Source: Mumia sp. Pv4-285
GTDB taxonomy: Bacteria > Actinomycetota > Actinomycetes > Propionibacteriales > Nocardioidaceae
Direction: 5' to 3'
NCBI RefSeq assembly: GCF_041320275.1
Contig: NZ_CP162023.1
Coordinates: forward strand, 4,278,001 to 4,342,000
DNA: 64,000 bases
Shown here: one piece after another, positions 1 to 8,644 of the stretch
How positions within the stretch are numbered: the stretch's first letter is position 1
How the letters are laid out: every line of letters starts with the position of its first letter
Notes under the pieces: generated by a model
Databases searched by the model: none
What the model was told of the DNA's origin: nothing
The model's input: the letters and a program-made list of their open reading frames with translations, nothing else
Made by a program: the position numbers and the translations under genes

Positions 1-21
1 TGTGACGAACGTCTCACCTAG

Positions 22-47
22 GTTGAGTCGGGTCCAACAGACTCAAC
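22..47 (+). promoter_or_regulatory. Inverted repeat just upstream of the M28 peptidase
   Basis: Perfect 8-bp inverted repeat GTTGAGTC / GACTCAAC with a 10-nt spacer. It ends where the strong Shine-Dalgarno GAGGAGG (48-54) of the downstream GTG start begins. It could be an operator or an mRNA hairpin affecting ribosome access; no regulator is identified in the window. Confidence 0.4.
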
Positions 48-60
48 GAGGAGGTCCGAC

Positions 61-1632
61 GTGCGAAAAGCACTCACCGGAGCCCTGGGAGCAGTGGTCG
101 CCGCCACCATGGTGACCACCGCGACACCCGCAGCGGCAATCGACGAGGTCAACACGACCCAGCTCCGCAAGGAAGTCACGGTCAACGGGATCCTGAAGCA
201 CGCCCGCGCGCTCCAGGTCATCGCCAACCAGAACGACGGCACTCGCGCGTCCGGGCTCCCCGGCTACGAGGCGTCCGTCGACTACGTCACCAAGCAGCTG
301 CGCCGATCCGGCTACCGGGTCACGAAGCAGGCGTTCAGCTTCCCGTTCTTCCAGTCCCTCTCCGACCCGACGCTGTCGCAGGTCTCACCGACGCCGACGG
401 ACTACGAGACGGACGTCTACGACTACTCGGGTGACGGCGACGTCACCGGTGTCGTCGTCCCGGCCACCAACAACGTCATCCCGGCGACGCCAGAGCCCAG
501 CAGCACCGCAGGATGCGAGCCCGGCGACTTCGCCGCGGCCCCTGCCGAGCCGGCGATCGCGCTCGTCCAGCGCGGCGGCTGCGACTTCGCGGTCAAGGCC
601 GACAACGCCGCTGCGGCAGGCTACGACGCACTCATCATCTTCAACGAGGGCAACCCGGGCCGTACGGAGCTGTCCGTCGGCACCCTCGGCGGAGAGAAGC
701 CGATCCCCGTGGTCGGCCTTTCGTACGCCGACGCGGTCGCCATCCTCGATCAGCTCGAGGCGGGCCCGGTCACCCTCAGCGTGTCGACGGACGTCGAGAA
801 CGATCCTGACCGCACCACCTGGAACGTGATCGCGAACCTCTCAGCCAAGGACCTCAAGAAGGTGAAGAACAAGGACCAGGTCGTCGTCGTCGGGGCGCAC
901 CTCGACTCCGTCGCGGCCGGTCCTGGCATCAACGACAACGGCAGCGGCACGGCCGGGATCCTGGCGATCGCGCAGGAGATGGCCGACCTCAAGCTGACCA
1001 AGAAGCTCGCGCGTCCCGTCCGCTTCGCCTTCTGGGGCGCAGAGGAGTCGGGCCTGCTCGGCGCCGAGCACTACGTCGCCTCGCTGACCGACAACCAGCG
1101 CTCGAAGATCTACGCGAACCTCAACTTCGACATGATCGGCTCGCCGAACTACGTCAGGTTCGTCTACGACGGCGACGGCTCCGACGGCGGTCCCGTCGGC
1201 CCGCCCGGGTCCGACGTGATCGAGACGATCTTCACCGACTACTTCGAGAGCCAGGGCCTGGCCAGCGAGCCGACCGACTTCGACGGGCGGTCCGACTACG
1301 GCCCGTTCATCGAGGCGGGCATCCCCGCAGGTGGTCTCTTCTCGGGGGCTGAAGGCGTCAAGACGCCGGAGCAGGCCGCGGTGTACGGCGGCACGGCCGG
1401 TGAGTGGTACGACCCGTGCTACCACCAGGCGTGCGACGACATCACCAACCTCAGCGTCAAGTCGCTCAACGAGCTCGGCGATGCTGCCGCGCACGCGACG
1501 CTGACGTTGACGAAGTCGAAGTCCGGGCTGTACCCCGACGGCAGCCGCAAGGCGAAGGCTGCCGCCGCCGCCAAGGCCCAGGCGCTCTCGGCGCCGACGG
1601 CCGGCGCGCACGCAGGTCACGCGGCGCGCTGA
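61..1632 (+). CDS. Secreted M28 family zinc aminopeptidase with PA domain
   Basis: Predicted exported metallo-aminopeptidase releasing N-terminal amino acids from peptides outside the cell. The 523-residue product has an N-terminal signal peptide (Arg-Lys, hydrophobic stretch, cleavage after about residue 26, AAA-I). A protease-associated (PA) insert lies at about 130-245 (RGGCDFAVKADNAAAAGYDA). The M28 peptidase domain follows, with zinc/catalytic motifs GAHLDSV, NDNGSG, EESGLLGAEHY and NFDMIG and a late His in YHQACDD. The domain order matches Streptomyces-type secreted aminopeptidases. GTG start chosen because GAGGAGG lies 6 nt upstream and the signal peptide starts there. The tail after about residue 495 is Ala/Lys-rich. 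A terminator hairpin follows. Family assignment firm, substrate inferred. Confidence 0.93.
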   Translation: MRKALTGALGAVVAATMVTTATPAAAIDEVNTTQLRKEVTVNGILKHARALQVIANQNDGTRASGLPGYEASVDYVTKQLRRSGYRVTKQAFSFPFFQSLSDPTLSQVSPTPTDYETDVYDYSGDGDVTGVVVPATNNVIPATPEPSSTAGCEPGDFAAAPAEPAIALVQRGGCDFAVKADNAAAAGYDALIIFNEGNPGRTELSVGTLGGEKPIPVVGLSYADAVAILDQLEAGPVTLSVSTDVENDPDRTTWNVIANLSAKDLKKVKNKDQVVVVGAHLDSVAAGPGINDNGSGTAGILAIAQEMADLKLTKKLARPVRFAFWGAEESGLLGAEHYVASLTDNQRSKIYANLNFDMIGSPNYVRFVYDGDGSDGGPVGPPGSDVIETIFTDYFESQGLASEPTDFDGRSDYGPFIEAGIPAGGLFSGAEGVKTPEQAAVYGGTAGEWYDPCYHQACDDITNLSVKSLNELGDAAAHATLTLTKSKSGLYPDGSRKAKAAAAAKAQALSAPTAGAHAGHAAR

Positions 1633-1658
1633 TCCGACCGGAACGACGGCCGAACGCT

Positions 1659-1692
1659 CGACGCCCCTCCGCCTCCGGGCGGAGGGGCGTCG
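1659..1692. terminator. Bidirectional hairpin terminator between convergent genes
   Basis: Perfect 15-bp GC-rich stem (CGACGCCCCTCCGCC / its complement) with loop TCCG. It lies between the stop of the M28 peptidase and the stop of the convergent gene on the minus strand. No long T tract, as is common in high-GC actinobacteria. Confidence 0.8.
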
Positions 1693-1695
1693 TCG

Positions 1696-2442
1696 TCAAC
1701 GCGTCGTGGTGCGCTTGACCGCGAGCAGAGCCTCGGCGAGCACAGTCACCCCGTCGGCACCCAGGACGTCACCCAGGAGCCCGATGAACGCCCCTTCGAG
1801 TGCGTTCTCGGCGTCGCGCCAGCGACCCGCGTCGCTGGGGCGGTGGGCGTCGCGCGCCTCGGCGATCTCGTCGTCGTTCCATCCCAGCGAGCGCATGCGG
1901 TCGGGTCCGGCCTCGGAGTCGACCACCATCGCGGCGTGGACGGAGAGACCCACCAGCCCGAGCGCCGCGAAGTACAGGCCGCCCCGGAGCTCGCGCACCG
2001 TCATCGCCGCCTGCGCGAGCCGTGCGGGCACGTCATCGGGACGCTCTGCGCGCTGCCAGCCCTGCGCGAGCAGCATCGGCGCAAGCTGTGCCTCGTCGAG
2101 GACCTTCTCGAGCCGGTCCGCCGCCGAACGCGCGGCGCCGTCGTCCAGCAGGTGCTCGCGACCCCACCGGTGGCAGGTGTCGAGGTAGGCCGCAGCCGCG
2201 TCGGCTGCGGAGACGCTCGCGCTGCGCTCCCAGATCAGGTCGATGACGCGACGGGGGAAGATCCCGAGGACGTCGTACGCAGCGTCGGTGGTGACGTCAC
2301 CGAGAACGCCGACGCGACCGCGGAAGTAGAGGGCTGAGGCCGGCATGCCGATCTCCTTCGACGTCGACCGGATCAGGTCCGACGTCATGAAGATGCTGCC
2401 GAGGGCGCCGAGGGACTCGCGCCAGGGGTTCACGGGGGCCAT
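1696..2442 (-). CDS. SCO6745-like conserved actinobacterial protein
   Basis: 248-residue soluble, mostly helical protein with no signal peptide or membrane span. Resembles the SCO6745 family of actinobacteria: N-terminal 'YFRGRVGVLG' and 'AAYDVLGIFPRRVIDLIW' segments, a central Ala-rich helix pair, and a C-terminal 'GRWRDAENALEG' stretch. The biochemical role of that family is not established and I assign none. Start taken at the ATG giving MAPVNPW because TACGGT (2449-2454, minus) lies 6 nt upstream; an upstream in-frame start at 2478 would place this -10 inside the gene. Converges on the M28 peptidase. Confidence 0.6.
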   Translation of the reverse strand: MAPVNPWRESLGALGSIFMTSDLIRSTSKEIGMPASALYFRGRVGVLGDVTTDAAYDVLGIFPRRVIDLIWERSASVSAADAAAAYLDTCHRWGREHLLDDGAARSAADRLEKVLDEAQLAPMLLAQGWQRAERPDDVPARLAQAAMTVRELRGGLYFAALGLVGLSVHAAMVVDSEAGPDRMRSLGWNDDEIAEARDAHRPSDAGRWRDAENALEGAFIGLLGDVLGADGVTVLAEALLAVKRTTTR

Positions 2443-2448
2443 ACCTGC

Positions 2449-2454
2449 ACCGTA
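2449..2454 (-). promoter_or_regulatory. Leaderless -10 hexamer TACGGT
   Basis: TANNNT hexamer 6 nt before the ATG at 2442; fixes the start of the SCO6745-like gene. Confidence 0.5.
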
Positions 2455-2525
2455 GCCGCCCTGTGACCTACGCCGCACAGCCGCACCACTAGGCTAGGTC
2501 GGACTTCTTCCCCCGAGGAGTCACC

Positions 2526-2747
2526 TTGCTCGTCCTGCGCCTCATCGCCGCCAACTGCGCTCTCGTCGCGGCCTGGCTCGGCACGCTCTTCCTGCTCGGA
2601 TTCCGGGCGATCCCGATGCAGCTCGCGCTGCTCGCGCTCGGCGTCGTGACGTCGTCCATCCTCGTCTCGAAGGCGATCCTGGACCGTGAACGGCAGCGCG
2701 GACAGGCGACACCGCCGCCGGAGTCCCTGGCTGCGGCCGAGGCCTGA
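2526..2747 (+). CDS. Small two-helix membrane protein, DUF4229-like
   Basis: 73-residue integral membrane protein with two predicted transmembrane helices (about 4-24 and 27-48) joined by a very short turn, then a basic/acidic cytoplasmic tail (DRERQRGQ). Size and layout match DUF4229 proteins of actinobacteria, whose function is unknown. The TTG start is supported by GAGGAG 6 nt upstream; no ATG gives a sensible N-terminus. It sits alone, diverging from the SCO6745-like gene and converging on the Rrf2 regulator. Confidence 0.65.
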   Translation: MLVLRLIAANCALVAAWLGTLFLLGFRAIPMQLALLALGVVTSSILVSKAILDRERQRGQATPPPESLAAAEA

Positions 2748-2761
2748 CCACCCGGGCGCAT

Positions 2762-2777
2762 CCTCGGCGTGCCGAGG
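2762..2777. terminator. Short hairpin between convergent genes
   Basis: CCTCGGC-GT-GCCGAGG, 7-bp stem with a 2-nt loop, in the 31-nt space between the DUF4229-like gene and the convergent Rrf2 gene. A weak candidate for a shared terminator. Confidence 0.35.
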
Positions 2778-2778
2778 G

Positions 2779-3237
2779 TCAGTGCGGCTGCCAGGCGTCG
2801 TCGTCCTTCGTGAGGGACTCGACGCCGTCGGGGAGCCGACCGTCGGCGAGGTGCTGGATCGTCACCGACTCGAAGACCTCCCGCAGGCTGGCGCGCGCGG
2901 CGATCCACACGTACTGGAGCACCTCGGCAGAGCCGCTGTACGAGACGGCCTCCGGCCGCAGCCCGTACACGCTGACGAGCGGACCGTCGACCGCGCGGAT
3001 CACGTCGGCCACCGAGATGTCGCTCGCCTCGCGCGCAAGCCTCCAGCCGCCCGACTGCCCACGCTGGCTGACCACGATGCCCGCTCGTCGGAGGTCGGCC
3101 AGGATCGCCTGCAGGAACCCGTGCGGGATCTCCTGCTTGCGCCCGATCTCCTCCGCGGAGACAGGGGAGGAATCGTCTCGGCCGGCGATCTCGATGAGAC
3201 CGCGGAGGGCGTAGTCGGACTTCGTGGAGACCCGCAT
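2779..3237 (-). CDS. Rrf2 family transcriptional regulator lacking the iron-sulfur cysteines
   Basis: 152-residue winged-helix regulator. The N-terminus (MRVSTKSDYALRGLIEIA) and helix-turn-helix segment (VSAEEIGRKQEIPHGFLQAIL, followed by the QRGQSGGWRLAR wing) are typical of Rrf2/IscR/NsrR proteins. The protein contains no cysteine at all, so it cannot bind the Fe-S cluster used by IscR, NsrR or RsrR and must sense something else or act as an apo-regulator. It diverges from the acyl-CoA dehydrogenase gene across a 143-nt region holding two matching operator-like sequences, which it or another regulator may bind. Confidence 0.88.
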   Translation of the reverse strand: MRVSTKSDYALRGLIEIAGRDDSSPVSAEEIGRKQEIPHGFLQAILADLRRAGIVVSQRGQSGGWRLAREASDISVADVIRAVDGPLVSVYGLRPEAVSYSGSAEVLQYVWIAARASLREVFESVTIQHLADGRLPDGVESLTKDDDAWQPH

Positions 3238-3297
3238 GAGATAAGTCTCCCAGATCCGTACACGAACTCGGGTTGAGCCGCCCCGGGCTTGCGTCGG

Positions 3298-3334
3298 TTA
3301 CTTGCGAGTAGGACACTGTTATTACTCGCTAGTA
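3298..3334. promoter_or_regulatory. Two operator-like copies of TTACTYGCKAGTA
   Basis: TTACTTGCGAGTA (3298-3310) and TTACTCGCTAGTA (3322-3334) match the same 13-bp dyad consensus and start 24 bp apart. The second extends to ATTACTCGCTAGTAAT, a perfect 6-bp arm inverted repeat. They lie between the Rrf2 gene and the acyl-CoA dehydrogenase, 47-83 nt before the latter's start. Likely binding sites for a dimeric repressor (TetR or Rrf2 type) controlling the dehydrogenase. Confidence 0.6.
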
Positions 3335-3380
3335 ATCCTGCTGCACGCGAGGCAGCACGAACGAACAGGGACCTGTCGCC

Positions 3381-5252
3381 GTGAGCCACTACAAGAGCAA
3401 CCTTCGCGACATCGAGTTCAACCTCTTCGAGGTCTTCGGCCGCGACGAAGTCCTCGGGAAGGGCCTCTTCGAGGACCTCGACGTCGACACCGCCAAGAGC
3501 ATCCTGAGCGAGATCGACCGGATGGCCCGCGAGGACCTCGCAGAGTCGTTCGCTGACGCCGACCGCTTCCCGCCGGTGTACGACCCCGAGGCCTGCACCG
3601 TGACGATGCCGGAAGGCTTCGCCAAGGCGTACAAGACCTGGATGGACTCCGAGTGGTTCCGCCTGCAGCTTCCCGTCGAGCTCGGCGGCCAGCCGGCTCC
3701 GGCATCGCTGGTGTGGTCCACCGCCGAGCTCGTCCTGGGCGCCAACCCGCCGGTCTGGATGTACTCCGCCGGTCCGAACTTCGGCTACATCGTCCACCGC
3801 AACGGCACCGACCGTGACAAGCAGATCGCCAAGCACATGGTCGAGCGCCACTGGGGCGCGACCATGGTGCTGACCGAGCCCGACGCCGGGTCCGACGTCG
3901 GCGCCGGCCGCACCAAGGCGTACCTGCAGGAGGACGGCACCTGGCACATCGAGGGCGTCAAGCGCTTCATCACCTCGGCCGAGCACGACATGAGCGAGAA
4001 CATCATCCACCTGGTGCTCGCGCGCCCGGTCGGCATCGAGGGCGCCGGCGGCCCGGGCACCAAGGGCCTCTCGCTGTTCGTCGTCCCGAAGTACGGCTTC
4101 GACCTCGAGACCGGCGAGCTCGACGGCACCCGCAACGGCGCGTACGTCACGAACGTCGAGAAGAAGATGGGCATCAAGGTCTCCACGACCTGCGAGCTCA
4201 CCTTCGGAGACTCGTCGGTCGGCAACGGCCAGCCGGCCAAGGGCTGGCTGCTCGGCGAGGTCCACGACGGCATCGCGCAGATGTTCCAGGTCATCGAGAA
4301 CGCCCGCATGCTCGTCGGCACCAAGGCGATCGCGACGCTGTCGACCGGATACCTCAACGCGCTCGACTACGCCAAGGAGCGCGTCCAGGGCGCCGACATG
4401 CTGGACCCGGCCAAGGACGCCCCGCGCGTCACGATCACGCACCACCCGGACGTCCGCCGCTCGCTGATGACTCAGAAGTCGTTCGTCGAGGCGCTGCGCT
4501 CGCTCGTGATCTACACCGCCAGCTGGCAGGACCGCGTCATGCAGGCCGAGGCGGCCGGCGAGAAGGACAAGCTCGCCGAGCGCGTCAACGACCTCCTGCT
4601 CCCGATCGTCAAGGGCTACGGCTCGGAGCGTTCCTGGGTCCTGCTCGGCACCGAGTCGCTGCAGACCTTCGGCGGGTCGGGCTTCCTCCAGGACTACCCG
4701 ATCGAGCAGTACGTCCGCGACGCCAAGATCGACACCCTGTACGAGGGCACGACCGCGATCCAGGGTCAGGACCTGTTCTTCCGCAAGATCGTGAGGGACC
4801 AGGGCCAGGCCATCGCGCACGTCGCCCAGGAGATCCAGGGCTTCATCGCCTCGGAAGCCGGCAACGGTCGCCTCAAGCTCGAGCGCGAGCTGCTCGCGAA
4901 GGGCCTCGAGGACGCCCAGGGCATCCTCGGCACGGTCTTCGGCCAGATAATGTCGGCCAACCCCGCCGACGGCGGCGACCCGAAGAACGTCTACAAGGTC
5001 GGACTCAACACCAGCCGCCTGCTCATGGCGCTCGGCGACGTCGTCTGCGCGTGGCTGCTGCTGCGTGGCGCCGAGGTCGCACTCGCCGCACTCTCCGGCG
5101 ACGTCTCGGAGTCGGACAAGCGTTTCTACGAGGGCAAGGTCGCGGCCGCGCAGTTCTTCGCCCGCCAGGTGCTCCCGAAGCTCAGCGCCGAGAAGGCCAT
5201 CGCCGAGGCCACCGATCTCGACGTGATGGATCTCGACGAGGCTGCGTTCTGA
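3381..5252 (+). CDS. fadE5-like: Large acyl-CoA dehydrogenase, FadE5-like
   Basis: FAD-dependent acyl-CoA dehydrogenase performing the first oxidation step of fatty acid beta-oxidation (acyl-CoA to trans-2-enoyl-CoA). At 623 residues it is much longer than the usual 380-400-residue enzymes and matches the long class typified by mycobacterial FadE5. Visible features: AcdB-like N-terminal helices, the flavin/substrate loop [15 protein letters not shown] (about 160-175), [11 protein letters not shown], and the C-terminal [12 protein letters not shown] segment carrying the probable catalytic Glu, followed by an extra helical domain of about 140 residues. GTG start (MSHYKSNL). Preceded by the paired operator and followed by a strong terminator, so it is a single-gene transcript. 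Family certain; chain-length preference not visible. Confidence 0.93.
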   Translation: MSHYKSNLRDIEFNLFEVFGRDEVLGKGLFEDLDVDTAKSILSEIDRMAREDLAESFADADRFPPVYDPEACTVTMPEGFAKAYKTWMDSEWFRLQLPVELGGQPAPASLVWSTAELVLGANPPVWMYSAGPNFGYIVHRNGTDRDKQIAKHMVERHWGATMVLTEPDAGSDVGAGRTKAYLQEDGTWHIEGVKRFITSAEHDMSENIIHLVLARPVGIEGAGGPGTKGLSLFVVPKYGFDLETGELDGTRNGAYVTNVEKKMGIKVSTTCELTFGDSSVGNGQPAKGWLLGEVHDGIAQMFQVIENARMLVGTKAIATLSTGYLNALDYAKERVQGADMLDPAKDAPRVTITHHPDVRRSLMTQKSFVEALRSLVIYTASWQDRVMQAEAAGEKDKLAERVNDLLLPIVKGYGSERSWVLLGTESLQTFGGSGFLQDYPIEQYVRDAKIDTLYEGTTAIQGQDLFFRKIVRDQGQAIAHVAQEIQGFIASEAGNGRLKLERELLAKGLEDAQGILGTVFGQIMSANPADGGDPKNVYKVGLNTSRLLMALGDVVCAWLLLRGAEVALAALSGDVSESDKRFYEGKVAAAQFFARQVLPKLSAEKAIAEATDLDVMDLDEAAF

Positions 5253-5278
5253 CGCACTGACGCACGTCCCGACGGAAC

Positions 5279-5320
5279 GACCCGACGTCTCTCCCCGCAC
5301 AGGGGTGCAGACGTCGGGTC
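5279..5320 (+). terminator. Terminator after the acyl-CoA dehydrogenase
   Basis: Perfect 12-bp stem GACCCGACGTCT (5279-5290) / AGACGTCGGGTC (5309-5320). The 18-nt loop contains a second CCCC/GGGG pairing. Followed by CCTTCTGT. Confidence 0.8.
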
Positions 5321-5343
5321 CTTCTGTCGGGACCCGTGTCACC

Positions 5344-5349
5344 TAGGCT
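5344..5349 (+). promoter_or_regulatory. Leaderless -10 hexamer TAGGCT
   Basis: TAGGCT ends 6 nt before the ATG at 5356; no Shine-Dalgarno precedes that ATG. Confidence 0.5.
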
Positions 5350-5355
5350 CTGAGC

Positions 5356-5925
5356 ATGCCGTCGCGAGCGTGGTACGCAGTCGGGCTCGCGCTCGCGGTG
5401 ATCGGGATCGTCGGCGCGGTGCTGCTCGGGCTCGCCGCTGCAGCCCTCGCCCGAGACGCAGAGGTCCATGCCCTCCCCGACGACGGCACCGTGACGATCG
5501 ATGCGCACCGGCTCGCCGTCTGGGTGCACGCCGACGTCCCTGCGGGCACCACCGGCGACGACCTGGGTGTCATGTGCGACGTCGTGCCCCAGGGCGGTCC
5601 GCTCATCGAGGTGCCCGCGCTCGTCAACCAGTCGGCCGAGATCAACGGGTGGCACCTCGTCGCGCTGTCGGCCCGCGACTCCACCTCCGAATGGTCCGGC
5701 ATCCCGGCGACCCTGTCCTGCGAGTCCACCGACGGTCGCCTCGCCGACGCGACCTGGGGCACGGGACGGCAGCCGCAGGTCATCGGAGTGCTCGCCCTCT
5801 CGCTCGGTGCGATGGCGTTCGGCGTGGGCGGCGTCCTCGTGGGTGCGCTCGCCGTCCTCGTGGTCTGGCTCCTGCGACGTCGACGGATGCGCAGCACGCC
5901 CGAGAGCGGTCCGACGGCCGCGTGA
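5356..5925 (+). CDS. Membrane protein with external domain between two helices (unknown function)
   Basis: 189 residues. A transmembrane helix at about 7-32 is followed by about 105 residues predicted outside the cell (two Cys, 'MCDVV' and 'LSCES', could form a disulfide), a second long hydrophobic stretch at about 140-172, and a basic cytoplasmic tail (RRRRMR). No enzyme motif seen and I do not recognise the family. Start supported by TAGGCT 6 nt upstream. Isolated between the dehydrogenase terminator and the SDR gene. Confidence 0.65.
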   Translation: MPSRAWYAVGLALAVIGIVGAVLLGLAAAALARDAEVHALPDDGTVTIDAHRLAVWVHADVPAGTTGDDLGVMCDVVPQGGPLIEVPALVNQSAEINGWHLVALSARDSTSEWSGIPATLSCESTDGRLADATWGTGRQPQVIGVLALSLGAMAFGVGGVLVGALAVLVVWLLRRRRMRSTPESGPTAA

Positions 5926-6041
5926 GCCCCGGCTGCGGTGTCCGTTTCCCGCCAGTGCGTACGTCCCCCTGGTGCTGAGATGAAGGCATGCCGCGGCTGA
6001 CAAGGGCCGCGGCACCCGCTTCTCAGACAAGGACGTCAACC

Positions 6042-6776
6042 GTGAAGATCGCGCTCATCACCGGTGCCAACCGGGGGATCGGACTCGCCACCGCACGCCG
6101 CCTCGCGAAGGACGACCACCACGTGATCGTGGGCTCGCGCGATGCCGTGGCCGGCCATGAGGCAGCGCAGCGCCTGGTGGGGGAAGGACACTCCGCAAGC
6201 AGCCTCGCCCTGGACGTCACCGATCCAGCTCGGATCCGCTCGGCAGCAGCTCAGGTCCAGGAGGAGTTCGGGCGCCTCGACGTGCTGGTGAACAACGCGG
6301 GCATCCTCCCCGAGGCCACCGAGACGGAACCGGGGAGCGTCGTGGACGTCGCCATGTACGAGAAGACGTTCGCCACGAACGTGTTCGGTCCCGTCGCCGT
6401 CACCTCCGCGTTCCTGCCGCTGCTGCGCGAGAGCGCGGCCGGCCGGATCGTGAACGTCTCCTCGACGATGGGATCGCTGACCGACCAGACCGACCCGGAG
6501 TCGCCGTACTACCCGACGCTCGTGCCGGCGTACCAGGCGTCGAAGGCTGCCCTGAACAACGTCACGATCTCGTTGGCCAAGGCACTGACCCAGACTCAGA
6601 TCAAGGTCACGTCCGTGTGCCCCGGCTGGGTCGCGACCGATCTCGCGCCCGGCAACCGGGACGCGGCTCCGACGACCCCCGAGGCTGCGGCCGAGGTGAT
6701 CGCCGCGGCCGCCACGCTCCCCGACGATGCGGAGTCGGGAAGGTTCGTCGACGCCGGCGGGACCGTGCCGTGGTGA
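6042..6776 (+). CDS. Short-chain dehydrogenase/reductase, carbonyl-reductase-like
   Basis: NAD(P)-dependent oxidoreductase of the classical SDR family, 244 residues. Rossmann motif TGANRGIG at about 7-14, NNAG at about 85, active-site Ser in VNVSSTMGSL, and YxxxK in YQASKAALN. The insertion with a YYPT segment before the catalytic Tyr and the C-terminal WVATDLA motif resemble plant/animal carbonyl reductase relatives. The GTG at 6042 (MKIALITG) is preferred over an upstream ATG at 5988 because the Rossmann strand starts there and AAGGA lies about 9 nt before it. Substrate unknown; the gene stands alone and converges on the thioredoxin/NHL gene. Confidence 0.87.
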   Translation: MKIALITGANRGIGLATARRLAKDDHHVIVGSRDAVAGHEAAQRLVGEGHSASSLALDVTDPARIRSAAAQVQEEFGRLDVLVNNAGILPEATETEPGSVVDVAMYEKTFATNVFGPVAVTSAFLPLLRESAAGRIVNVSSTMGSLTDQTDPESPYYPTLVPAYQASKAALNNVTISLAKALTQTQIKVTSVCPGWVATDLAPGNRDAAPTTPEAAAEVIAAAATLPDDAESGRFVDAGGTVPW

Positions 6777-6788
6777 CGGTCGGGACGG

Positions 6789-8567
6789 CTACGCGGTGCC
6801 GCCGAGCGGAAGATCGATCCGGGCTGCCCCGTCGGAGGTGATCCGTACGGGAACGCCCCAGTCCTGCTGATGGACGTGGCAGGCAGCCCCCACGTCGCCG
6901 CCGTCGTCGCACGAAGCGGCCATGGCGGCGACGTGGAGCACCCCGTCACCCACCGCAGGGTCGAGGACCAGACGGCGTACGAGGCCGGCTGCGCGGCCCT
7001 CACCCTCGCGCAGGAGAGCCGGGGGTGTGGACGTGACGACAAGCCTGGTCGCCGGACCGTACCTCTCGTCGAGGTGCTGGCCCGGCGGCGGCGTGAACGC
7101 GACCGCGAGCTCGATCTCGCCGGCGCGCACCTCGGTGGTGGGGCGCCCCGTCGTGTGGCTCGCCCCGCTCGCCACCGCCGTCGCGCCGAGCGGCACACGG
7201 GTGAGGCGGTGCGCCGACGACTCGATGACCAGGACGTCGGAGGTGCCGTCACACAGGAGGCCGGACGGTTCGGACAGGCCGGCGACGAGCGTGCTCACGG
7301 CGTCGCTCGCCGGGTCGTAGCGTCGGACGGCACCGTTGTAGGTGTCGGCGATCGCCACCGACCCGTCGGGCAGCACCGCAAGCCCGAGCGGGTGCTGGAG
7401 CAGCGCATCGGCAGCCGGGCCGTCGACGAAGCCGAAGTCGAACAGTCCCTTGCCGACGACCGTCTCCACCACGAGGTCGCCGTCGCGCTCGACCACCCGC
7501 CGCAGCGCGCTCGCCTCCGGGTCCGCCAGCCAGAGCGTGTCCCCGTCGGGAGCCAGACGGGACGGCTGGGAGAACCACGCATCGGCGAGCGGGCCGTCGA
7601 TCAGCCCCTCGTTCGTCGTGCCGGCGACAACCTCGACGTCGCCGGTCGCCGGGTCGTACGTCCACAGCTGATGGATGCCGGCCATCGCGATCCAGACCCG
7701 GTCGCGCCACCAGTCGACGTCCCACGGCGACGACAGCGATGCCGTCCCGTCGCCCTGCATCCACTGACGCCCGTCCCCGGCAAGGACCTGCCGAGCACCG
7801 TCGGCGAGCCGTACCCCGATCAGCTGGTGCGCGAGCGTGTCGGCGACGACCACGTCGTACGAGACCGCCGCACGCACGTGCTCCGGCAGCAGGACCAGCC
7901 CGTTCGGCTCGCGGAACCCTTCGTACCTGCGGACGACGGTCTCGGTCCCCGATGCGAGCGACAGCTCGACCAGACTCCCGCTCCCCGCGTCCGCGACCAG
8001 CAACGACCCCGACGGCAGCCGGATCGCGGTCGCCGGGAAGCGCAGGTCCCCAGGCTCGGGCTCCGGCGCCACGTACGGCGAGCGTCCGCGCGTGAGGGTG
8101 CCGCGAGCCTCGTACTCCCCCACCAGCTCGTCGAGGATCGCGTCGATCGCGTGCACGTGTCCTTCGCCGGCGTACTGCGCGAGCACGTAGCCCTCGGGGT
8201 CGATCAGGACCAGCGTCGGCCACGCACGGGCGGTGTACGCCTGCCAGGTCGTCAGCTCCGGATCGTCCAGGACCGGGTGCGAGATGCCGTTGCGCGCGAC
8301 CGCGGCCGCGAGGGCGTCGGCGTCGGTCTCGTGCGTGAACTTGGGCGAGTGCACGCTCACCACGACGAGCGCGTCGGCGTACTTCTCCTCCAGCGGCCGC
8401 ATCTCGTCCAGCACGTGAAGACAGTTGACGCACCCCGACGTCCAGAAGTCGAGGACGACGAACCTGCCGCGGAGGAGTCCGAGGTCGAGGTCGGCCCCGC
8501 CCGTGTTCAGCCAGCCTCGACCCACCAGCTCCGGCGCCCTAACGCGGACGCGACGCTTCTCGCTCAC
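6789..8567 (-). CDS. Thioredoxin-like protein fused to NHL-repeat beta-propeller
   Basis: 592-residue cytoplasmic protein with two parts. Residues about 25-150 form a TlpA-like thioredoxin fold with redox motif C46-V-N-C49 (SGCVNCLH). Residues about 165-480 contain repeated NHL-type blades (ANGLVLLPEH, SPWDVDWW, HPLGLAVLPDGSVAIADTYNGAVRRYDP). A C-terminal beta-rich domain of about 100 residues follows. The layout matches bacterial homologues of human NHLRC2. Probably a thiol-disulfide exchange protein using the propeller as scaffold; partner unknown. GTG start, with TAGGCT 6 nt upstream on the minus strand. Confidence 0.9.
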   Translation of the reverse strand: MSEKRRVRVRAPELVGRGWLNTGGADLDLGLLRGRFVVLDFWTSGCVNCLHVLDEMRPLEEKYADALVVVSVHSPKFTHETDADALAAAVARNGISHPVLDDPELTTWQAYTARAWPTLVLIDPEGYVLAQYAGEGHVHAIDAILDELVGEYEARGTLTRGRSPYVAPEPEPGDLRFPATAIRLPSGSLLVADAGSGSLVELSLASGTETVVRRYEGFREPNGLVLLPEHVRAAVSYDVVVADTLAHQLIGVRLADGARQVLAGDGRQWMQGDGTASLSSPWDVDWWRDRVWIAMAGIHQLWTYDPATGDVEVVAGTTNEGLIDGPLADAWFSQPSRLAPDGDTLWLADPEASALRRVVERDGDLVVETVVGKGLFDFGFVDGPAADALLQHPLGLAVLPDGSVAIADTYNGAVRRYDPASDAVSTLVAGLSEPSGLLCDGTSDVLVIESSAHRLTRVPLGATAVASGASHTTGRPTTEVRAGEIELAVAFTPPPGQHLDERYGPATRLVVTSTPPALLREGEGRAAGLVRRLVLDPAVGDGVLHVAAMAASCDDGGDVGAACHVHQQDWGVPVRITSDGAARIDLPLGGTA

Positions 8568-8573
8568 GCTCAG

Positions 8574-8579
8574 AGCCTA
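8574..8579 (-). promoter_or_regulatory. Leaderless -10 hexamer TAGGCT
   Basis: TAGGCT on the minus strand ends 6 nt before the GTG at 8567. Confidence 0.5.
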
Positions 8580-8632
8580 GGCAGACCGGCGCACCCGCTC
8601 GAGGTCGACCACCACGAACGGCCCTCCTGGAC

Positions 8633-8638
8633 TACGGT
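8633..8638 (+). promoter_or_regulatory. Leaderless -10 hexamer TACGGT
   Basis: TACGGT ends 6 nt before the GTG at 8645. It forms a compact divergent promoter with the hexamer at 8574-8579. Confidence 0.5.
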
Positions 8639-8644
8639 CTGGAC

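Noticed and set aside
3000-5342. Long open frame antisense to the acyl-CoA dehydrogenase
   Set aside because: Arg/Ala/Leu/Val-biased translation with no motif, exactly opposite a well-supported gene; a GC-rich wobble artefact.
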